Shown here in pieces: positions 45,913-55,310 of a stretch of 64,000 nt of DNA. The notes beneath the pieces were generated by a model. The model ran no database searches and had not been told where the DNA came from. It saw only the letters and a list, made by a program, of their open reading frames with translations. The stretch is from Pandoraea bronchicola (lineage in GTDB: Bacteria; Pseudomonadota; Gammaproteobacteria; Burkholderiales; Burkholderiaceae), in the NCBI RefSeq assembly GCF_902459805.1, contig NZ_CABPST010000001.1:868001-932000 (forward strand), in the 5' to 3' direction. Made by a program: the position numbers and the translations under genes. Each line of letters begins with the position of its first letter. Position 1 is the first letter of the stretch.

Positions 45913-47478
45913 ATGGCTGACGCCGCCACTGCAAACGCCACCGCCGCGCCGCAGGGGGCGCCGCTGACCGGTGCGCGACTGGCGATTCTCACGATAGGCC
46001 TCGCACTGGGCACCTTCATGGAGGTGCTGGACACATCCATCGCCAACGTTGCGGTGCCAACCATCGCGGGAAGCGTGGGGGTGTCGAATAGTCAGGGCAC
46101 GTGGGTCATCAGCTCGTATGCGGTGGCCGCAGCCATCGCTGTGCCGCTCACGGGATGGCTGGCACGACGCGTTGGCGAAGCGAAATTGTTCGTGTCTTCG
46201 GTCACGGCATTCACGGTGGCGTCGATGCTCTGCGGCCTGGCGCCCAACATGGAAGCGCTCGTCTTCTTCCGCTTGCTGCAGGGTCTGGTGTCGGGCCCGA
46301 TGGTGCCGCTCTCGCAAACCATTCTGCTGCGAAGCTTTCCCGAGAAAAAACGCGGTCTCGCGCTCGGGCTGTGGGCCATGACCGTGATCGTCGCGCCGAT
46401 CTTCGGCCCCGTCGTAGGGGGATGGATTACGGATAACTACACATGGCCGTGGATCTTCTACATCAATGTGCCCGTCGGGATCTTCTCGGCGGTGTCCTGT
46501 TTCCTCTTGTTGCGCGGACACGAAACGAAGACACAAAAGCTGTCCATCGATCTCATCGGTCTGGCGCTGCTGGCCATCGGCGTGGGGTCCTTGCAGATGA
46601 TGCTCGACCTCGGCAAAGATCGCGACTGGTTCAACAACAGCCTGATCGTCACGCTGGCGCTCACCGCCGCGATCTGCCTGTCGTTCCTGATCCTGTGGGA
46701 GCTGACATCGGATAAACCCATCGTCGACCTGACGCTGTTCAGGGACCGCAACTTCGCGTTGGGTGTCGTGGTGATTTCGTTCGGCTTCATGACGTTCTTC
46801 GCCTCGGTGGTCATCTTCCCCCTGTGGCTGCAAACGGTGATGGATTACACGGCGGGCAAAGCCGGGTTGGCGACCGCCCCGGTCGGTCTGTTGGCGCTCG
46901 TACTCTCACCGCTCATCGGGCAGAACATGGACCGGCTGAACCTGCGCGCGGTGGCCTCGTTCGCGTTTTTCGTGTTCGCCGGGGTGTCGTTCTGGAATTC
47001 GCACTTCGCGCTGAATCTCTCGTTCGCGAAGGTCATCGAGCCCCGGCTCATTCAGGGCATCGGTATCGCGTGCTTTTTCGTGCCCGTGACCACCATCACG
47101 CTCTCCAGCATTTCGGACGATCGCCTCGCGGCGGCCTCCGGTCTGTCGAACTTCTTCCGCACGCTTTCGGGCGCCATCGGCACCGCCGTCAGTACAACGA
47201 TGTGGGAAGACCGTGCGATCTACCATCACGCGCGGCTCGCCGAGAACCTCACCCCCTATTCCGACGCTACGACCAGCTACCTCGACCAGTTGCGTCAGGG
47301 ACTGGGCCTCGCGAATGGTGCGGACTTTGGCGTACTCAACGACCTTGTCACACGCCAGTCCTTCATGCTGGCCACGAACGACGTCTTTCACCTGTCGGGA
47401 TATGTCTTTCTTGCCATGGCGGCACTCGTCTGGCTGACCAAGCCCAAGCGTGGCGCCAAGGCCGCAGTTGGCCACTGA
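45913..47478 (+). CDS. DHA2-family drug:proton antiporter (EmrB/QacA type)
   Basis: The start at 45913 has AGGGAGA eight bases upstream; the ATG at 45907 is too close. The 521-residue protein has 14 predicted helices. The DHA2 motif LDTSIANVAVPTIAG is in helix 1 and SSYAVAAAIAVPLTGWLARR follows. It is an inner-membrane exporter of hydrophobic toxic compounds. EmrB-type pumps normally work with an EmrA adaptor, and no such gene is adjacent. A MarR regulator lies 1.2 kb downstream. Confidence 0.9.
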   Translation: MADAATANATAAPQGAPLTGARLAILTIGLALGTFMEVLDTSIANVAVPTIAGSVGVSNSQGTWVISSYAVAAAIAVPLTGWLARRVGEAKLFVSSVTAFTVASMLCGLAPNMEALVFFRLLQGLVSGPMVPLSQTILLRSFPEKKRGLALGLWAMTVIVAPIFGPVVGGWITDNYTWPWIFYINVPVGIFSAVSCFLLLRGHETKTQKLSIDLIGLALLAIGVGSLQMMLDLGKDRDWFNNSLIVTLALTAAICLSFLILWELTSDKPIVDLTLFRDRNFALGVVVISFGFMTFFASVVIFPLWLQTVMDYTAGKAGLATAPVGLLALVLSPLIGQNMDRLNLRAVASFAFFVFAGVSFWNSHFALNLSFAKVIEPRLIQGIGIACFFVPVTTITLSSISDDRLAAASGLSNFFRTLSGAIGTAVSTTMWEDRAIYHHARLAENLTPYSDATTSYLDQLRQGLGLANGADFGVLNDLVTRQSFMLATNDVFHLSGYVFLAMAALVWLTKPKRGAKAAVGH

Positions 47479-47610
47479 CGCCCGCGTTCCCCGGCCGGCC
47501 GAGACGATCGTTCCAGAAAAGCAACAATACTTTTCGGCTTTCAGGCTTCTGGTCGTCACAGCCGGGAGCTACCATGCCGTATTGCGCTAATTCGCCAACA
47601 GGGGCCCGGC

Positions 47611-48558
47611 ATGCTGTTCGATCTGATCGCCCGCTACGGGCTCTGGCTTGTCTTTCTGAATATCTTCGGACAGGCGCTGGGGTTGCCGTTGCCGGCATAT
47701 CCCACGCTCATTGTCACGGCGTCGACGTCGCTTTTCCCGGCGGTGGCGATCGTCGGCCTCGCGGTGTTCGCCGCGCTGCTGGGTGACGTCCTCTGGTTTC
47801 TCGCCGGACGACGCTACGGCCACCATATCCTTCGGCTGATGTGCCGCCTGTCGATCTCGCCCGATACGTGCGTGAGCCGCACGGAAGGCTCGATGGGCCG
47901 TTATGGCGTGCGAGTGCTGATGTTTGCGCGCTTCGTGCCGGGACTCTCGGCCGTGTCGGTGCCGATGGCAGGTGCGCTCGGGGTGTCCTGGCGCACGTTC
48001 CTGATGTACGACGCCATGGGTGCGGTGCTCTGGTCCGGTGTCGCCGTGGCGCTCGGGTTCGGCTTCGCGTCGCACATCGTGGCCGTGCTCGACGCCTTCG
48101 ATACGCTCGGCCGGGGGGTGCTGTGGCTGGTCGCGCTTGTCTTCGTGCTGTATCTGCTCAACCGGTGGCTCAATCGTTACCGCCTGCTGCGTTCGCTGCG
48201 CATGGCGCGTATCGGCGTTCAGACGCTGGAAGCATGGATGAAGGACGAAGTGACGCCGGTCGTGATCGACGTGCGCTCGGCCGCTCGCCGGGCGGTCGAT
48301 CCGTTCACGATTCCCGGCTCGCTCGCGATCGAACCGGACGAAATCGCAGAAAAGTTGCGAGACATTCCCCGCGATCGCCGGGTCGTGGTGTTTTGCGCCT
48401 GTCCGAACGAAGTGACGGCTGCCCGCCTGGCGCAACAACTGCGGCAACAGGGCTTCACCGACGTGCGTCCGCTGCTTGGCGGCCTCGACGCCTGGCGAGA
48501 TGCCGGCTACTCGGTTCAGAAGATCGATGGCTTCGACATGCTCGTCCCGGCACATTGA
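47611..48558 (+). CDS. DedA-family membrane protein fused to a rhodanese domain
   Basis: The protein has 315 residues. The first 200 are a DedA/SNARE-associated membrane domain with GDVLWFLAGRRYG, the conserved FARFVPGLSAVSVPMAGALG loop and a final helix at about 170-190. The last 105 are a rhodanese fold ending GGLDAWRDAGY, with the candidate catalytic Cys in VVVFCACPNEVTA. DedA proteins are implicated in lipid scrambling and proton-motive-force homeostasis. The fused rhodanese could handle persulphide or simply act as a sensor. Confidence 0.9.
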   Translation: MLFDLIARYGLWLVFLNIFGQALGLPLPAYPTLIVTASTSLFPAVAIVGLAVFAALLGDVLWFLAGRRYGHHILRLMCRLSISPDTCVSRTEGSMGRYGVRVLMFARFVPGLSAVSVPMAGALGVSWRTFLMYDAMGAVLWSGVAVALGFGFASHIVAVLDAFDTLGRGVLWLVALVFVLYLLNRWLNRYRLLRSLRMARIGVQTLEAWMKDEVTPVVIDVRSAARRAVDPFTIPGSLAIEPDEIAEKLRDIPRDRRVVVFCACPNEVTAARLAQQLRQQGFTDVRPLLGGLDAWRDAGYSVQKIDGFDMLVPAH

Positions 48559-48597
48559 TCTTCAGCAGCTGGCGCAATCGATTGCGCACCACTCAAT

Positions 48598-48636
48598 GAC
48601 GCGCGCGTATCCGTAAGGGCGCGCGCGTCTTGCTTT
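48598..48636. terminator. Terminator between the DedA-rhodanese and MarR genes
   Basis: GACGCGCGCG and CGCGCGCGTC form a perfect 10-bp stem with a 12-base loop, followed by TTGCTTT. The two genes converge on it. Confidence 0.7.
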
Positions 48637-48639
48637 GGA

Positions 48640-49095
48640 TCACGTCTCGTTGAGGGTGTCGCGAAGCTGGAGGAGCAGCGTGCGCAAGGTCTTTTGCGCG
48701 GCATCGGATTGCCCGGTGATGGCCTGCACTTGCGCAGGCACCTGACGCGCCTCTCGACGCAGGTTCACCCCCCGCGAGGTCAAGTCGATGAACACCTGAC
48801 GTTCGTCCGCTTCGCCACGACGACGCGTCAAAAGCCCCATGGTTTCCAGTCTTTTCAGCAATGGCGTGAGCGTGCCGGAATCGAGTCCGAGGCGTGCGCC
48901 AAGCTGATTGACAGCGATGTCGTCCTGCTCCCAAAGCACGACCATCGCAAGATACTGCGAGTACGTCAGTCCGAGTCTGTCGAGCATCGGCTTGTGTGCT
49001 TTTGTCATCGCAAGCGATGCAGAGTACAACGCGAAACCCAACTGCTCTTCTAGACGCACGGGCGATTTTTGTGCGGCTTTTTTGCTTACTGCCAT
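48640..49095 (-). CDS. MarR/OhrR-like regulator without the peroxide-sensing cysteine
   Basis: From the ATG at 49095 the protein has 151 residues; a TTG six codons earlier is the alternative. The sequence follows OhrR closely: EEQLGFALYSASLAMTKAHKPMLDRLGLTYSQYLAMVVLWEQD, then the winged helix LGARLGLDSGTLTPLLKRLE. In OhrR the reactive Cys is in QLCFALYS. Here that position is Gly (GGT near 49036). It therefore cannot sense organic hydroperoxide in the standard way. No ohr gene is adjacent. It may respond to another ligand, perhaps controlling the nearby exporter. Confidence 0.88.
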   Translation of the reverse strand: MAVSKKAAQKSPVRLEEQLGFALYSASLAMTKAHKPMLDRLGLTYSQYLAMVVLWEQDDIAVNQLGARLGLDSGTLTPLLKRLETMGLLTRRRGEADERQVFIDLTSRGVNLRREARQVPAQVQAITGQSDAAQKTLRTLLLQLRDTLNET

Positions 49096-49400
49096 TCGGG
49101 TATTACTTTTCAATTCCAGTTCGATTGCGCGTCATTCTATTTCACCGCGTGGAATGTGACCAGTTCAATGGACGGATGGCAGGACTCGCGGGACAAGATA
49201 TTTCGAGGGAAGGCGACACGGGCTGGGCGCACTGCACGAAACGACGCATTGGGGCAGAGACAGCCGGCGCTAAGGGGCAGGGCGGATCGTTCGGGACGAA
49301 CGGCCATCGGTGGACGAGATCATTCCCGATAGCCCGGCTCGCCCGCAAAAACGGCTGGGAATACTGTGCTGACATGGTGCCCGGCCCCCGAAATTTACCT

Positions 49401-49423
49401 TTATCTGAATAACGTTCAGAAAA
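49401..49423. repeat. Inverted-repeat motif upstream of the ClC gene, copy 1
   Basis: TTATCTGAA and TTCAGAAAA frame a short spacer. It is the weakest of three copies. The 700-bp stretch 49114-49831 contains these motifs but no supported gene. Confidence 0.45.
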
Positions 49424-49549
49424 TGCCTTCGGTGACGGCTGCCGCCAAAACCTGATGTGACGAAAACGCTGGGTGGGGTAAAACGCTGGCCGCGCCGCAA
49501 ACCGTCGAATCGCGTGGCCGGACCGCTGTCATTGGCCCAGTAAATCACC

Positions 49550-49573
49550 TTATCTGAGCACGCCTCAGTTTTT
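49550..49573. repeat. Inverted-repeat motif upstream of the ClC gene, copy 2
   Basis: TTATCTGAG then CCTCAGTTTTT, with CTGAG/CTCAG arms around five bases. It is nearly the same as copy 3, 201 bp downstream. Confidence 0.55.
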
Positions 49574-49750
49574 CGAATGATATGGACGGCGTTGGCGGCG
49601 TTTGGGGAGTTACGCCAAGGCCAAGGCTGAATCCTGGCCGACGATGTGGCGTCTTCGGATTCGCATCGTCAAACGGCCCTTCGTGTTCGATTCCGTCGGT
49701 GCCCGTTGCCGCGTCGTCGCTTCGACCAGAAACTCACGGTCAAAAATACG

Positions 49751-49774
49751 TTATCTGAGCTTTCCTCAGTTTTT
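49751..49774. repeat. Inverted-repeat motif upstream of the ClC gene, copy 3
   Basis: TTATCTGAG then CCTCAGTTTTT again, 58 bp before the ClC start codon. The position suggests an operator or transcript hairpin acting on the channel gene. Confidence 0.55.
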
Positions 49775-49831
49775 GAGTTGCCAATCATCCGCCGGGTCGC
49801 CTGCTTTCAAAATAAGGCGCCGGTCGATACC

Positions 49832-51607
49832 ATGAGACCCAATTTCGATCACGACCGTCTTCTATCCGTGTCAGCAGTGTCCGCTTGGGCTAAATCGCCT
49901 GTCGTTGTGTGGGTGCGGCGCCAATTCGCACCGAACACCCTGCAAATCACGTTGCTGCTTGCCGGCATCGTCGGTCTGCTGGGGGCGTTGGCGACCGTGG
50001 CGTTTCGCGAAGCGCTCTCCGGGCTGCAATTCCTGCTCGCCGGACACCGCAGCGGCATGGTCGAGCTGGCACAGAACCTGAACTGGTGGCAGCGGTTGCT
50101 GCTGCCGACAGCGGGCGGCCTGATCGCCGGACTGATTCTGCAATACGCCACGTTGTGGGTGCCCAAGAAGGGCGCCGACGACTACATGGAAGCCATTGCC
50201 ATCGGCACCGGTGTACTCAGCCTGCGCCAGACGCTCGTCAAAAGCCTGTCGTCGCTGTGCTCGGTGGCCTCGGGTGCGTCGATCGGCCGGGAAGGGCCGA
50301 TGGTGCAGCTCGCCGCGATGTTTGCGTCGCTCGTCGGCCGCACGCTGGCGTTCCCGCCGGAGCGCCTGCGTCTGCTCGTGGCTTGCGGGGCGACAGCAGG
50401 GATCACGTCAGCCTATAACGCGCCGATTGCGGGTGCGCTGTTTATCTCGGAAATCGTCTACGGCTCGATTTCCACGGCAACGCTCGGCCCGCTGATCGTA
50501 GCTTCGGTCATCGCGAACATCGTCATTCGCCAGTTCCTCGGCTACGAGGCGGTCTATCAGATGCCGCGTTTCGACTTCGTTTCCGGCTGGGAAGTCTTCT
50601 TCTACGTGGGCCTCGGCATTCTCGCGGGCGTGCTCGCGCCGTTATTCCTGCGACTGCTCGACACCGCCAAACAGCGCTTCGGCGAGCTGCCTGTGCCGCT
50701 GTTCCTGCGTTTGGCGACAGGCGGACTCGTGGTGGGCGTGCTGTCGCTGCAAGTGCCGCAGGTCTGGGGCAACGGATACAGCGTGGTCAACTCGATCCTG
50801 CACACCCACTGGGCCTGGCAGGCGCTCGCGATGGTGCTGGTGTTCAAGGTGCTGGCGACCGCTTCGTCGGCCGGCTCCGGCGCCGTGGGCGGCGTGTTCA
50901 CACCGACGCTCTTCGTCGGCGCTGCGCTTGGCAGCCTTTATGGTCTGGCGATGAACGCACTCGCCCCGGCGACCGCCTCGGTGGCCAGCAGCTACGCGGT
51001 GGTCGGTATGGGCGCATTTCTGGCGGCAACGACGTACGCGCCGCTGATGTCGATTCTGATGATCTTCGAGATGACGCTGAGTTATCAGGTAGTGCTGCCC
51101 CTGATGCTGGCGTGCGTGACGGCCTATCTCACCGCTCAGACACTGCGCGCCGACTCGGTGTACGCGAAGTCGCTGCGGCGCAATCAGGTTGCCGGCCATT
51201 GGTTGTCGATGACGGGCGAGGGCAGCGAAATGCGCCTGTCGTCGCTGGCAGTGGACAACGACGCCGTAGTGAGCGCCGCCGATACCTCGGAAGCCATCGG
51301 GGAACGCTTCATCGAGACCGGTTATCGCAACCTCGTGGTGCGTGCGCCGGACGGACGCCTCATCGGAACCCTCGACGCCGCGAACTGGTGGCAACGTCAG
51401 GCCACCGGCAAGCCGGAACTGTGGACGGAAGTCATTACGGCGCACAAAGCGCTCGATGGCGAGATGGCGCTGGTCAGCGCGCTGCGCGCCGCCGGCACGA
51501 TGCACGCCGACTGGGTACCCGTGGCAGATGCACAAGGCAAGTGGCTGGGCGTCGTCTCGCTGCCGGCACTCATCGAGATCGTGACCAAAGCGCGAGGGGG
51601 CGAATGA
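49832..51607 (+). CDS. ClC-family chloride channel/antiporter with C-terminal CBS region
   Basis: From the ATG at 49832 the protein has 591 residues. The ClC core has the gating glutamate in GASIGREGPMVQLAAMF and a second Glu in ALFISEIVYG at the internal proton-glutamate position. The anion-site loop is GGVFTPTLFVGAALG. The first selectivity-loop motif (GSGIP in E. coli ClcA) is not conserved and reads KKGADDYM. The last 140 residues form a CBS-like pair that may sense nucleotides. It is an inner-membrane chloride or fluoride transporter, possibly for acid resistance. Confidence 0.88.
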   Translation: MRPNFDHDRLLSVSAVSAWAKSPVVVWVRRQFAPNTLQITLLLAGIVGLLGALATVAFREALSGLQFLLAGHRSGMVELAQNLNWWQRLLLPTAGGLIAGLILQYATLWVPKKGADDYMEAIAIGTGVLSLRQTLVKSLSSLCSVASGASIGREGPMVQLAAMFASLVGRTLAFPPERLRLLVACGATAGITSAYNAPIAGALFISEIVYGSISTATLGPLIVASVIANIVIRQFLGYEAVYQMPRFDFVSGWEVFFYVGLGILAGVLAPLFLRLLDTAKQRFGELPVPLFLRLATGGLVVGVLSLQVPQVWGNGYSVVNSILHTHWAWQALAMVLVFKVLATASSAGSGAVGGVFTPTLFVGAALGSLYGLAMNALAPATASVASSYAVVGMGAFLAATTYAPLMSILMIFEMTLSYQVVLPLMLACVTAYLTAQTLRADSVYAKSLRRNQVAGHWLSMTGEGSEMRLSSLAVDNDAVVSAADTSEAIGERFIETGYRNLVVRAPDGRLIGTLDAANWWQRQATGKPELWTEVITAHKALDGEMALVSALRAAGTMHADWVPVADAQGKWLGVVSLPALIEIVTKARGGE

Positions 51608-53610
51608 GTCATCGTCCGGGTCCGAGCCCCATTCAGCCGGCAGCGCCGGCAAGCGCTACGGATGGCACACCCTACTCGACGGTGTTCGACGACGTCTATC
51701 ACAGCACGAACGGGGCACTCGGTCAGGCGCGGCACGTCTTTCTCGGCGGCAACGATCTTCCCGAGCGCTGGCGCGGGCGCGAGCAATTCGTGATCGTCGA
51801 AACCGGCTTCGGTCTGGGCCTGAATTTCCTCGCGACATGGGCCGCGTGGCGCGACGATCCGCAGCGTCCGGCGCGGTTGCATTTCGTGTCGGTGGAGAAG
51901 TTTCCGTTCCGTGCGCAGGATCTGCGGCGTGTCCTCGCGTCGATGCTCGTGTTGCCTGGCATGACCGAGCTGGCCCCGCTAGTGCAGCGCCTGTGCGACC
52001 TGTGGCCGTCTCCGGTGGCGGGTTGGCACCGGCTGGAGGTGGCGCCCGGCGTGGTCCTGAGCGTCGGGTTCGGCGATTTTTTCGATTTGATGCCCTCGCT
52101 GCGGGCCGGCGCAGATGCCTTCTATCTCGACGGCTTCTCCCCGGCCAAGAATCCGGACATGTGGACGCCGAACGTCTTCAAGACGCTCAGCCGTCTGGCG
52201 CGCGACGGGGCGACGCTATCCACCTATACCTCGGCCGGACAGGTGCGGCGCGATCTCATCGCCGCCGGCTTTGCGACGGCACGCCGGCCCGGTTATGGCT
52301 ATAAGCGGCACATGCTTGCGGGCCATTACGCGCCGCCATACCGCATGCGACGCTACGATCCGCCCGCCGCGCCGCCGCCGCGCGCCCGTGAAGCCATTGT
52401 CGTCGGCGCCGGGATGGCGGGCACGGCGATGGCACGGCGGCTCATCGCTCGCGGCTGGCGTGTGCGTCTCTTCGAGCGGGCGCAGGCGCCGGGAACCGCG
52501 GCGTCGGGTAATCCGGCGGGTGTCTTCCACCCGCAACTCTCCGCGGACGACAACGTCTTGTCGCGCCTCACGCGCGCGGGGTTTCTGTACGCGCTCGCGC
52601 AGTGGAGAACGCTGCCAGGCGGACTGCCCGGACGTGCCGACGGCTTGCTGCAAGTCGCCATGACCGCTGCGCAAGCGCAAGACATGCAGGAGCTTGTCGC
52701 CACGCACGAGTACCCGGAAACGTATGCGAAGTGGGTCGACGAGACCCAGGCGTCCGCTCTGGCCGGGGAAACGCTCGCGCATGGCGGCATCTGGTATCCG
52801 GAAGGCGGCTGGCTCGCACCGGCTATGCTGTGCCGCGCTGAACTGGTGGCTGCGGGCCCGTCGCTCGACGCGCGCTATGGCGTTGCCGTGGAGCGGCTCG
52901 AACAACGCGATGGCCGCTGGGCCGCGCTCGATGAGGCTGGCCGGGTGCTCGCCGAGGCCGACGTCGCGGTCGTGACGGCCGCCGACGTCTCACAAAAATT
53001 GCTCGCCCCGCATCTCACGCCAGCGTTCTTGCCCGTCAAACGAGTGCGCGGCCAGTTGACCTTTCTGCCGCCCGACACGTTGCCCGGCTTGCGCGTACCG
53101 GTCTGCGGCGACGGCTATGTCGCACCGTCGCCGTTGGGCGGTGCCGGGCCGATCACCGGCGCGACGTACGGCTTCGACGATCCGGCAGAGGATGTGCGTG
53201 TCACCGACCATCAAGCCAATTTGCGCCGTCTTGCCGCGCTACTGCCGGCGCACGCCGATCGCTTCGGCGACGCGGGACTGGCCAGCGAAAGCGCCGCCGC
53301 CGAGCTTGGGGGACGCACGGCATTCCGCACGTTGATGCCCGACCGTCTTCCAATGGCCGGGCAACTGCCCGACATGGCCGCCATCGAGCCGCAGCGACGA
53401 CGGTTGACCGGGGGGCACCTGCGGGACCTGCCGCGCCTGGAAGGCCTGTACGCGAGCTTTGCGTTCGGTTCTCGGGGACTGGTGTTCGCATCGTTGTGCG
53501 CGGAACTGGTCGCCAGCCAGATCGAAGGCGAGCCGTGGCCAATCGGCGCCGATCTGGCCGATGCCATCGATCCCGCCCGCTACCTGATGCACGCGCTACG
53601 CAAAGGCTGA
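51604..53610 (+). CDS. mnmC: Bifunctional tRNA modification enzyme MnmC
   Basis: The ATG at 51604 overlaps the ClC stop (ATGA). The 668-residue protein has an N-terminal SAM-dependent methyltransferase domain (ETGFGLGLNFLATW, YLDGFSPAKNPDMW). A FAD-dependent oxidase follows, starting AIVVGAGMAGTAMARRLIARG near residue 262. The oxidase removes the carboxymethyl group of cmnm5(s2)U34 and the methyltransferase then makes mnm5(s2)U34, finishing the pathway begun by MnmE-MnmG. Both halves appear intact. Confidence 0.95.
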   Translation: MSHRPGPSPIQPAAPASATDGTPYSTVFDDVYHSTNGALGQARHVFLGGNDLPERWRGREQFVIVETGFGLGLNFLATWAAWRDDPQRPARLHFVSVEKFPFRAQDLRRVLASMLVLPGMTELAPLVQRLCDLWPSPVAGWHRLEVAPGVVLSVGFGDFFDLMPSLRAGADAFYLDGFSPAKNPDMWTPNVFKTLSRLARDGATLSTYTSAGQVRRDLIAAGFATARRPGYGYKRHMLAGHYAPPYRMRRYDPPAAPPPRAREAIVVGAGMAGTAMARRLIARGWRVRLFERAQAPGTAASGNPAGVFHPQLSADDNVLSRLTRAGFLYALAQWRTLPGGLPGRADGLLQVAMTAAQAQDMQELVATHEYPETYAKWVDETQASALAGETLAHGGIWYPEGGWLAPAMLCRAELVAAGPSLDARYGVAVERLEQRDGRWAALDEAGRVLAEADVAVVTAADVSQKLLAPHLTPAFLPVKRVRGQLTFLPPDTLPGLRVPVCGDGYVAPSPLGGAGPITGATYGFDDPAEDVRVTDHQANLRRLAALLPAHADRFGDAGLASESAAAELGGRTAFRTLMPDRLPMAGQLPDMAAIEPQRRRLTGGHLRDLPRLEGLYASFAFGSRGLVFASLCAELVASQIEGEPWPIGADLADAIDPARYLMHALRKG

Positions 53611-54101
53611 CGGCGCGGGCTTCGCCCCGCGTCCCGCTCGTCGCCCGGCATTCCGGATCGCCAGCCAACACTCACCACGGCCGTTATTCGCGTCTCCCGC
53701 ATCTCCGTGGGGATGCGCGCATGCCGTCGTTCTCCGAAAATAAGCGACGCCTCAATAATTCGAATCTGACCCTATAGGGGTCAAAAGCCCGCCTCAGGCG
53801 GGGTGCGACGCGCCCGAGGCGCTTGCCCCCGTACGTTCCGGCCGTCGCCCGGTATTTGGCGCCCAGCGCCTCCCATCCCGCATGTCCGGCAGCGCGGAGA
53901 ACCTCGACTGCGCCGGTCTCCCTACGCGGCGGCCGTACCGCCATCGTGACGGCCGTTTGAAATCGCCTGAAACCGAGTGTGGCAAAATGAACCCAACCCT
54001 TCGGGTTCGTCGCGCATTTGTCCTTCATCTGCAACCCCGCGCGCGACTTCTTTTCCTTTTCACCACTTGATGCGCCGTCAAGCGGCGCAAAGCGAGCATT
54101 A
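53611..54101. other. Gene-free spacer with small palindromes
   Basis: GACCC-TATAG-GGGTC (53768-53782) and CCCGCC-TCA-GGCGGG (53788-53802) are short palindromes that may end the mnmC transcript. A 182-codon minus-strand frame runs across the stretch and into the next gene but has coding-shadow composition. Otherwise nothing is recognised. Confidence 0.45.
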
Positions 54102-55307
54102 ATGACGTCGGAACTGTCCCTTTTTCCGGGCTGGCCGCCGGCGCCCGATCCTGTTTTCTTCGCCGGGCTGGCATTGGTATTTGCCGGACTCGCCGGGGAG
54201 ATCTGCTTCCGGAAATTGCGCCTGCCGCGCATTACCGGTTATGCGGTGGTCGGGCTGGTCGGTGGCACCCTGGGTCTTTCCTCGATGCTGGACGCGCAGA
54301 CCAGTGCGGCCATCCGGCTGCTGATCGATCTGGCGCTGGGCCTGCTGTTGTTCGAACTGGGCAGCCGCCTCAACCTGAAATGGATGCGGGCGAACCCCTG
54401 GATCATTGTTACCAGTGCCCTGGAAGCCTTGCTTACCTTCGTGGCCGTCTATGCCGTGCTGCGCGTATTCAGCGTGTCGCCGCTGACGGCCGTTCTCATC
54501 GCCTCCATCAGCATGGCGACATCGCCCGCCGTGGTGATCCAGCTCAAGAACGAACTGCGTGCCGAGGGTCAGGTCACGGAACGTTTGCTCGCCCTGGCGG
54601 CGCTCAACAGCGTGTACGCGGTCGTCGCGGTGAAGCTTGTTTATGGCTGGATGCATCAGGCCTACCACTCGAGCTTCTGGGTCGTGCTGTTTCACCCGTT
54701 GTACCTGCTCATCGGTTCGATTGTGCTGGCATTTGTGCTGGCGAAGGCCTGCAACCTGGTCTTCCGCAAGTTCGGCAGTCAGGACCATCACGCATTCGTG
54801 GTGCTCATCGGTCTGATCATGCTGATGGTCGCGCTGGTGCACATGCTCAAGCTGCCGAACTCGCTCACACTGCTTCTCGCCGGGATCATTTTCCGGAATG
54901 TCGAGGAGCGTCCGCAGCTTTGGCCGGCGTACTTCGGCACGGCGGGGTGGCTGCTCGCGGTCGTGTTGTTCGTGCTGACGTCGCTGGCGTTCCAGTGGGA
55001 ATACCTCTTGATCGGCGGGTTGGCGGCGCTGGCGATCATCGTCGTGCGCTCGATCGCCAAGGTGGTGGGTACGGTCGCGGTCGCCCATCAGGCAGGGATC
55101 AGTTACAAGCAGGCCGTCGCGCTCGGGTTGTCGTTGTGCCCGATGGCCAGTCTCGCGTTCGTACTCGTTGCCGATACGTACGACATCTACCCGCAGTTCG
55201 ATCCGATGCTCAAGGCCGTGGTGATGTGTGCCATTGCAGTGCTGCAACTGGTCGGGCCGCTGGTGGTCTATTGGGCGTTGGCCCTTGTCGGTGAACGGAA
55301 GGATTAA
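54102..55307 (+). CDS. Monovalent cation:proton antiporter, CPA2 (Kef-type) membrane domain only
   Basis: The protein has 401 residues and about 12 helices: LRLPRITGYAVVGLVGGTLG in the second helix, LLFELGSRLNLKW and ASISMATSPAVVIQLKNEL. The usual C-terminal TrkA-N (RCK) domain of KefB/KefC is missing, so gating by NAD or glutathione is not expected from this polypeptide. It lies three bases before a glutathione-type ligase gene. The pairing is notable because Kef systems are glutathione-gated. A longer start at an upstream ATG cannot be excluded. Confidence 0.83.
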   Translation: MTSELSLFPGWPPAPDPVFFAGLALVFAGLAGEICFRKLRLPRITGYAVVGLVGGTLGLSSMLDAQTSAAIRLLIDLALGLLLFELGSRLNLKWMRANPWIIVTSALEALLTFVAVYAVLRVFSVSPLTAVLIASISMATSPAVVIQLKNELRAEGQVTERLLALAALNSVYAVVAVKLVYGWMHQAYHSSFWVVLFHPLYLLIGSIVLAFVLAKACNLVFRKFGSQDHHAFVVLIGLIMLMVALVHMLKLPNSLTLLLAGIIFRNVEERPQLWPAYFGTAGWLLAVVLFVLTSLAFQWEYLLIGGLAALAIIVVRSIAKVVGTVAVAHQAGISYKQAVALGLSLCPMASLAFVLVADTYDIYPQFDPMLKAVVMCAIAVLQLVGPLVVYWALALVGERKD

Positions 55308-55310
55308 GCC

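Noticed and set aside
53684-54232. A 182-codon minus-strand frame in the mnmC-antiporter spacer
   Set aside because: It overlaps the antiporter start, is Arg-rich with no family features, and its apparent openness follows from high GC.
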